A stretch of 10,362 bases of DNA from Stramenopiles sp. TOSAG23-3 (taxonomy: Eukaryota > Sar): the NCBI GenBank assembly GCA_900128585.1, contig LT642826.1, positions 1 through 10,362 on the forward strand, given 5' to 3'. The notes under the pieces are model-generated. The model searched no databases. It saw nothing but the letters and a program-made list of their open reading frames with translations, and was not told where the DNA came from. Below are positions 8,425 through 10,362 of this stretch, one piece after another (the first letter of the stretch is position 1; each line of letters opens with the position of its first letter). A program made the translations under genes and the position numbers.

Positions 8425-8640
8425 GAGTATAGCTTTGGTGATAACGTGGAGACTGATTTTCCAACTGACTATGATGGGTTCGAAGAAGTGATTTACTCGC
8501 AGGGGTCTCCAAAATGCGGAGAAACTTCCAGGAACGTTGATTGGGAGAAGGATCGATTTGTTCACTACAGATCACCTCTATAAAAGTCCACTGGAATATA
8601 AAAACGAGAAACTTGGCTGTCGTTTAAGTAATTAAAATGT
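8425..8640 (+). pseudogene. 3' end of repeat-family gene (copy b), inverted relative to copy a
   Basis: An open frame from GAG at 8425 runs 52 codons to TAA at 8581-8583 and reads EYSFGDN, then DYDGFEEVIYSQ, a WEK motif and RSPL. From about 8431 it matches the minus strand of copies a and c. The non-coding DNA after the stop matches copy a out to TTTAAGTAATTAA (8623-8635). This is the only copy whose tail frame ends cleanly in RSPL-stop without a shift. It starts only 45 bp after the coiled-coil gene's TGA and is in that gene's frame, with no stop in between. It is probably a truncated transposon fragment forming part of, or lying next to, that gene's 3' untranslated region. Confidence 0.65.
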
Positions 8641-8699
8641 GTCCATTAGAGTTTTACATTCCTTCATGTACTGCGAACTGATCTCTGCTGTTGTGATTT

Positions 8700-9326
8700 T
8701 GGTAATCAACTTACCCTTGTCACTCAGTCTTGACTATCATGCTCAGATCTACTCCATGCGTGATCCGAATCAGTGTATGGAATTGTGTCGTATGTCAGGA
8801 GACCCATAATCAACTTCCTCATCCGATGTCTCACTCATAGATGAATCATTCCTTGTGTTGGTGTCCAAGCAGCGGCATAAATGTTTTAAATGTGCTCGTT
8901 GTCTGTCTTGTGAACCACTCAAGGGATTGTCATTTGTGAGTTTAGGTGTCGAAGGGGGGTCGTTTGAGTCGGTGTTCGTAATCGGCGTTTGTGAATGCTG
9001 TTCCCGTCGGCGTGCCCGTCGGAGTTTCATCCCCGTCTCCTGATGATTGTAATGAGGACTGTGCCTCTGGGTCATCAGCCGAGGGTGACCGGGGTCGGGG
9101 CGATGCTGGATTGCGCGCTGCTGGATTGTGGTGAGGATTGAACTTCCGTGTCAACATCTGAGGACAACACTATTAGAGTACTACCGGAGTCATCACTGCT
9201 GGAATGCTCGTCCCCCGAGGGTTGCGGTTCTATTTCAGACTCCGAGTCCGAGCTGTCCAGGGGCGGGATTTGGGAGTGCCTGATAAGGGGCGCGGTGTCG
9301 GAATATAATACTTGAAAAAAAATCAT
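8700..9326 (-). pseudogene. Broken ORF for an acidic Ser/Asp-rich disordered protein
   Basis: Three overlapping minus-strand frames (9326-9075, 9157-8942, 9075-8770) each encode low-complexity chain of the same flavour: first DSSDSESEIEPQPSGDEHSS, then SPSADDPEAQSSLQ and ETPTGTPTGTA, then SMSETSDEEVDYGSPD. A further shift continues as TDSDHAWSRSEHDSQD with a stop near 8730. The steady acidic Ser/Asp/Glu/Pro composition across frames suggests one gene broken by several frameshifts rather than three genes. The first ATG (9326) lies at the edge of the palindrome at 9325-9404. It has the same strand as the OTU-like pseudogene and may be another piece of the same element, but no shared sequence proves this. 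No fold is recognised. Confidence 0.4.
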
Positions 9327-9404
9327 TGATATAAAGTGAGAGTCTTACAGCATACTCTAAAAAAAATATTATAGTATGCTTTAAGACTCTCATTTTATAT
9401 CAAT
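9325..9404. repeat. Near-perfect 36-nt palindrome, transposon-end-like
   Basis: The left arm (9325-9360) and right arm (9369-9404) match as inverted repeats at 33 of 36 positions by eye, with an 8-nt A-rich spacer. Each arm contains the motif GAGAGTCTTA...GCATACT or its complement; 24 nt of it recur at 417-440. Two head-to-head element ends, or a very small MITE, would explain it. It separates two minus-strand pseudogene blocks. Confidence 0.75.
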
Positions 9405-9477
9405 TACGATTTCAATTCCAACCCTAATCCTAAAATGGTTTTTAATTTTGTTTCGTTGGTTGTCAATCACTGAGGAG

Positions 9478-10144
9478 TTATATTCCAAATGAACAATTAC
9501 TACCAAGTGATAATGTTTCCTTTCTTGTTAAAGGTGATCTGTAATCAATAAGTCGATTCTTCTCCCAATCAAAGTCCCTGAAAGTTTCACCCTTCTTTGG
9601 AGACACTTGCAAGTAGATCACTTCTTCACTGAACCCATCATAGTCACTTAGAGAATCAATCGTCCCTTTATTACCAAAACTCGAACAGCGGCTAGATTTG
9701 TTTTTTGATTGCCTGGATCTGTTCGACTCGTGCGATGTTGGGGGGGGGGTAGATTATCATCGCCTCTGAAATTTGGTCCAAGTTTTGGAAACTCTGGCAG
9801 GGGAATCACTCGTTTAGACTTATCAGAGGTACTTGTAGAAACCGCTTCCACAATTGGTTTGATCTTTTTCAGCCAATCGTAATGCACTGAAGCACGACAC
9901 CACCTGAGGGCTATAACGTTCTGTTGTTGCTGGGTCCCTGTCGGCTTTTTTATCCATTGTTGGGTGCTATTGTCAAAGATATTAATGTCAAAATTGTACT
10001 TGTAAGCTATGAGTGCAAGTTCACTCTATCTTCCATACGCACCCCTTGGGATCGCGTGTCTTGGAATAAAGTTTGTCCTTTATTTAGTTCAGAGTCTGCA
10101 AAGAGACCTCCGTGCATGATTGAGTATTTCGGGTCAGTATGAAA
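9478..10144 (-). pseudogene. Frameshifted OTU-like protease fragment (copy c)
   Basis: Read on the minus strand, three frames join into one chain. Frame 1 (10144 to about 10020) has MHGGLFADSEL and QGVRMEDRVN. Frame 2 (about 10020-9750) has LALIAYKYNFDINIFDN, WIKKPTG, VIALRW and HYDWLKK. Frame 3 (about 9740-9478) has TSHESNRSRQ, DYDGFSEEVIY, DFDWEKNRLIDYRSPL and a stop at 9478. One shift is at 10013-10022; the other is at a run of ten G (9740-9749). The order A..Y...I.IFD, then a hydrophobic strand, then HYD.L is that of the C-terminal half of OTU cysteine proteases, where the His of HYD is catalytic. The DGxC segment with the catalytic Cys is absent, because similarity is cut near 10140. OTU domains occur in many eukaryotic transposons, so I infer a dead element gene. 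Confidence 0.55.
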
Positions 10145-10171
10145 TTAAAACAAGAAAAATTGGCTGTTATT
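10139..10171 (+). repeat. End motif of the repeat family, opposite orientation
   Basis: TGAAATTAAAACAAG followed by TTGGCTGTTATTTT matches the terminal non-coding motif of copy b (about 8596-8626) and the complement of copy a's end (about 49-77). It abuts the cut 5' side of copy c and points the other way, so either another fragment was joined here or this motif occurs at both ends of the element. Confidence 0.5.
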
Positions 10172-10362
10172 TTATCTCATAGCCGGGATAGTAAATTTAA
10201 CATATAAATAGTGAAAGTATTCTCTTTACTATAAAGATATAGGTAAAAAAGTTACAACAATCGGCTGTGGACGATTTTCGTCTACAGCGTATGCTACGTC
10301 TATATTAAAAAAGGAAACGAAACTTTTCTGATACTATTGTTTCACACGAGCCTGCTACCTTT
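10172..10362. other. AT-rich DNA with one perfect hairpin, no gene
   Basis: I see no coding region. A hairpin at 10264-10288 has 10-bp arms, GCTGTGGACG and CGTCTACAGC, around a 5-nt loop, fully paired if one G-T pair is allowed. No promoter or U-tract defines it as an RNA gene. Confidence 0.3.

Noticed and set aside
8470-8490. GGGTTCGAAGA resembling a tRNA B box
   Set aside because: It lies in the conserved coding tail of copy b (DGFEE), and no A box or cloverleaf can be formed around it.
9325-9404. Palindrome as a transcription terminator
   Set aside because: This looks like eukaryotic DNA, and the sequence recurs at 417-440, which fits a transposon end better than a bacterial terminator.

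Overview
The window reads as nuclear DNA of a eukaryote, most likely a flagellated alga or other protist. A stramenopile is a guess from protein style, not something shown here. Reasons: AT-rich non-coding DNA, two long intronless ORFs for disordered or coiled-coil proteins, no operon layout or Shine-Dalgarno sites, Kozak-like start contexts, and much decayed repeat DNA. I recognised no rRNA, tRNA or CRISPR array.

Layout. 36-400: decayed 3' end of a repeat-family gene (copy a, minus strand). 417-440: a 24-nt motif shared with a palindrome near 9.35 kb. 496-2790 (minus): a 764-residue disordered protein with an N-terminal UBA/CUE-like segment and a Q/P/Y-rich prion-like tail, resembling Def1/UBAP2L/GIP1-type proteins. 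2791-5226: a 2.4-kb divergent intergenic region holding small palindromes, a 110-bp tandem repeat (3600-3875), a 512-bp fold-back element (4446-4957) and a candidate 29-codon upstream ORF (5093-5182). 5227-8379 (plus): a 1050-residue coiled-coil/LRR protein built on a 35-residue repeat. 8425-8640: copy b of the decayed gene tail, inverted relative to copy a. 8700-9326 (minus): broken ORFs for an acidic Ser/Asp-rich chain. 9325-9404: a near-perfect 36-nt palindrome. 9478-10144 (minus): copy c, the longest copy, a frameshifted pseudogene whose upstream half looks like the C-terminal half of an OTU cysteine protease. 10139-10171: the family's end motif in the opposite orientation.

Together: two apparently intact, divergently transcribed cellular genes sit in transposon debris. 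Copies a and b form inverted repeats of about 210-240 bp, 3' ends outward, bracketing both genes. The 24-nt motif at 417-440 and its inverted copy at 9337-9360 bracket nearly the same interval. Nothing shows that the two genes work together. The most notable points are the 35-residue repeat of the coiled-coil protein, the fold-back element whose two arms carry the same short peptide, the OTU-like pseudogene family, and the open frame that follows the coiled-coil gene's TGA straight into copy b. All alignments were made by eye.
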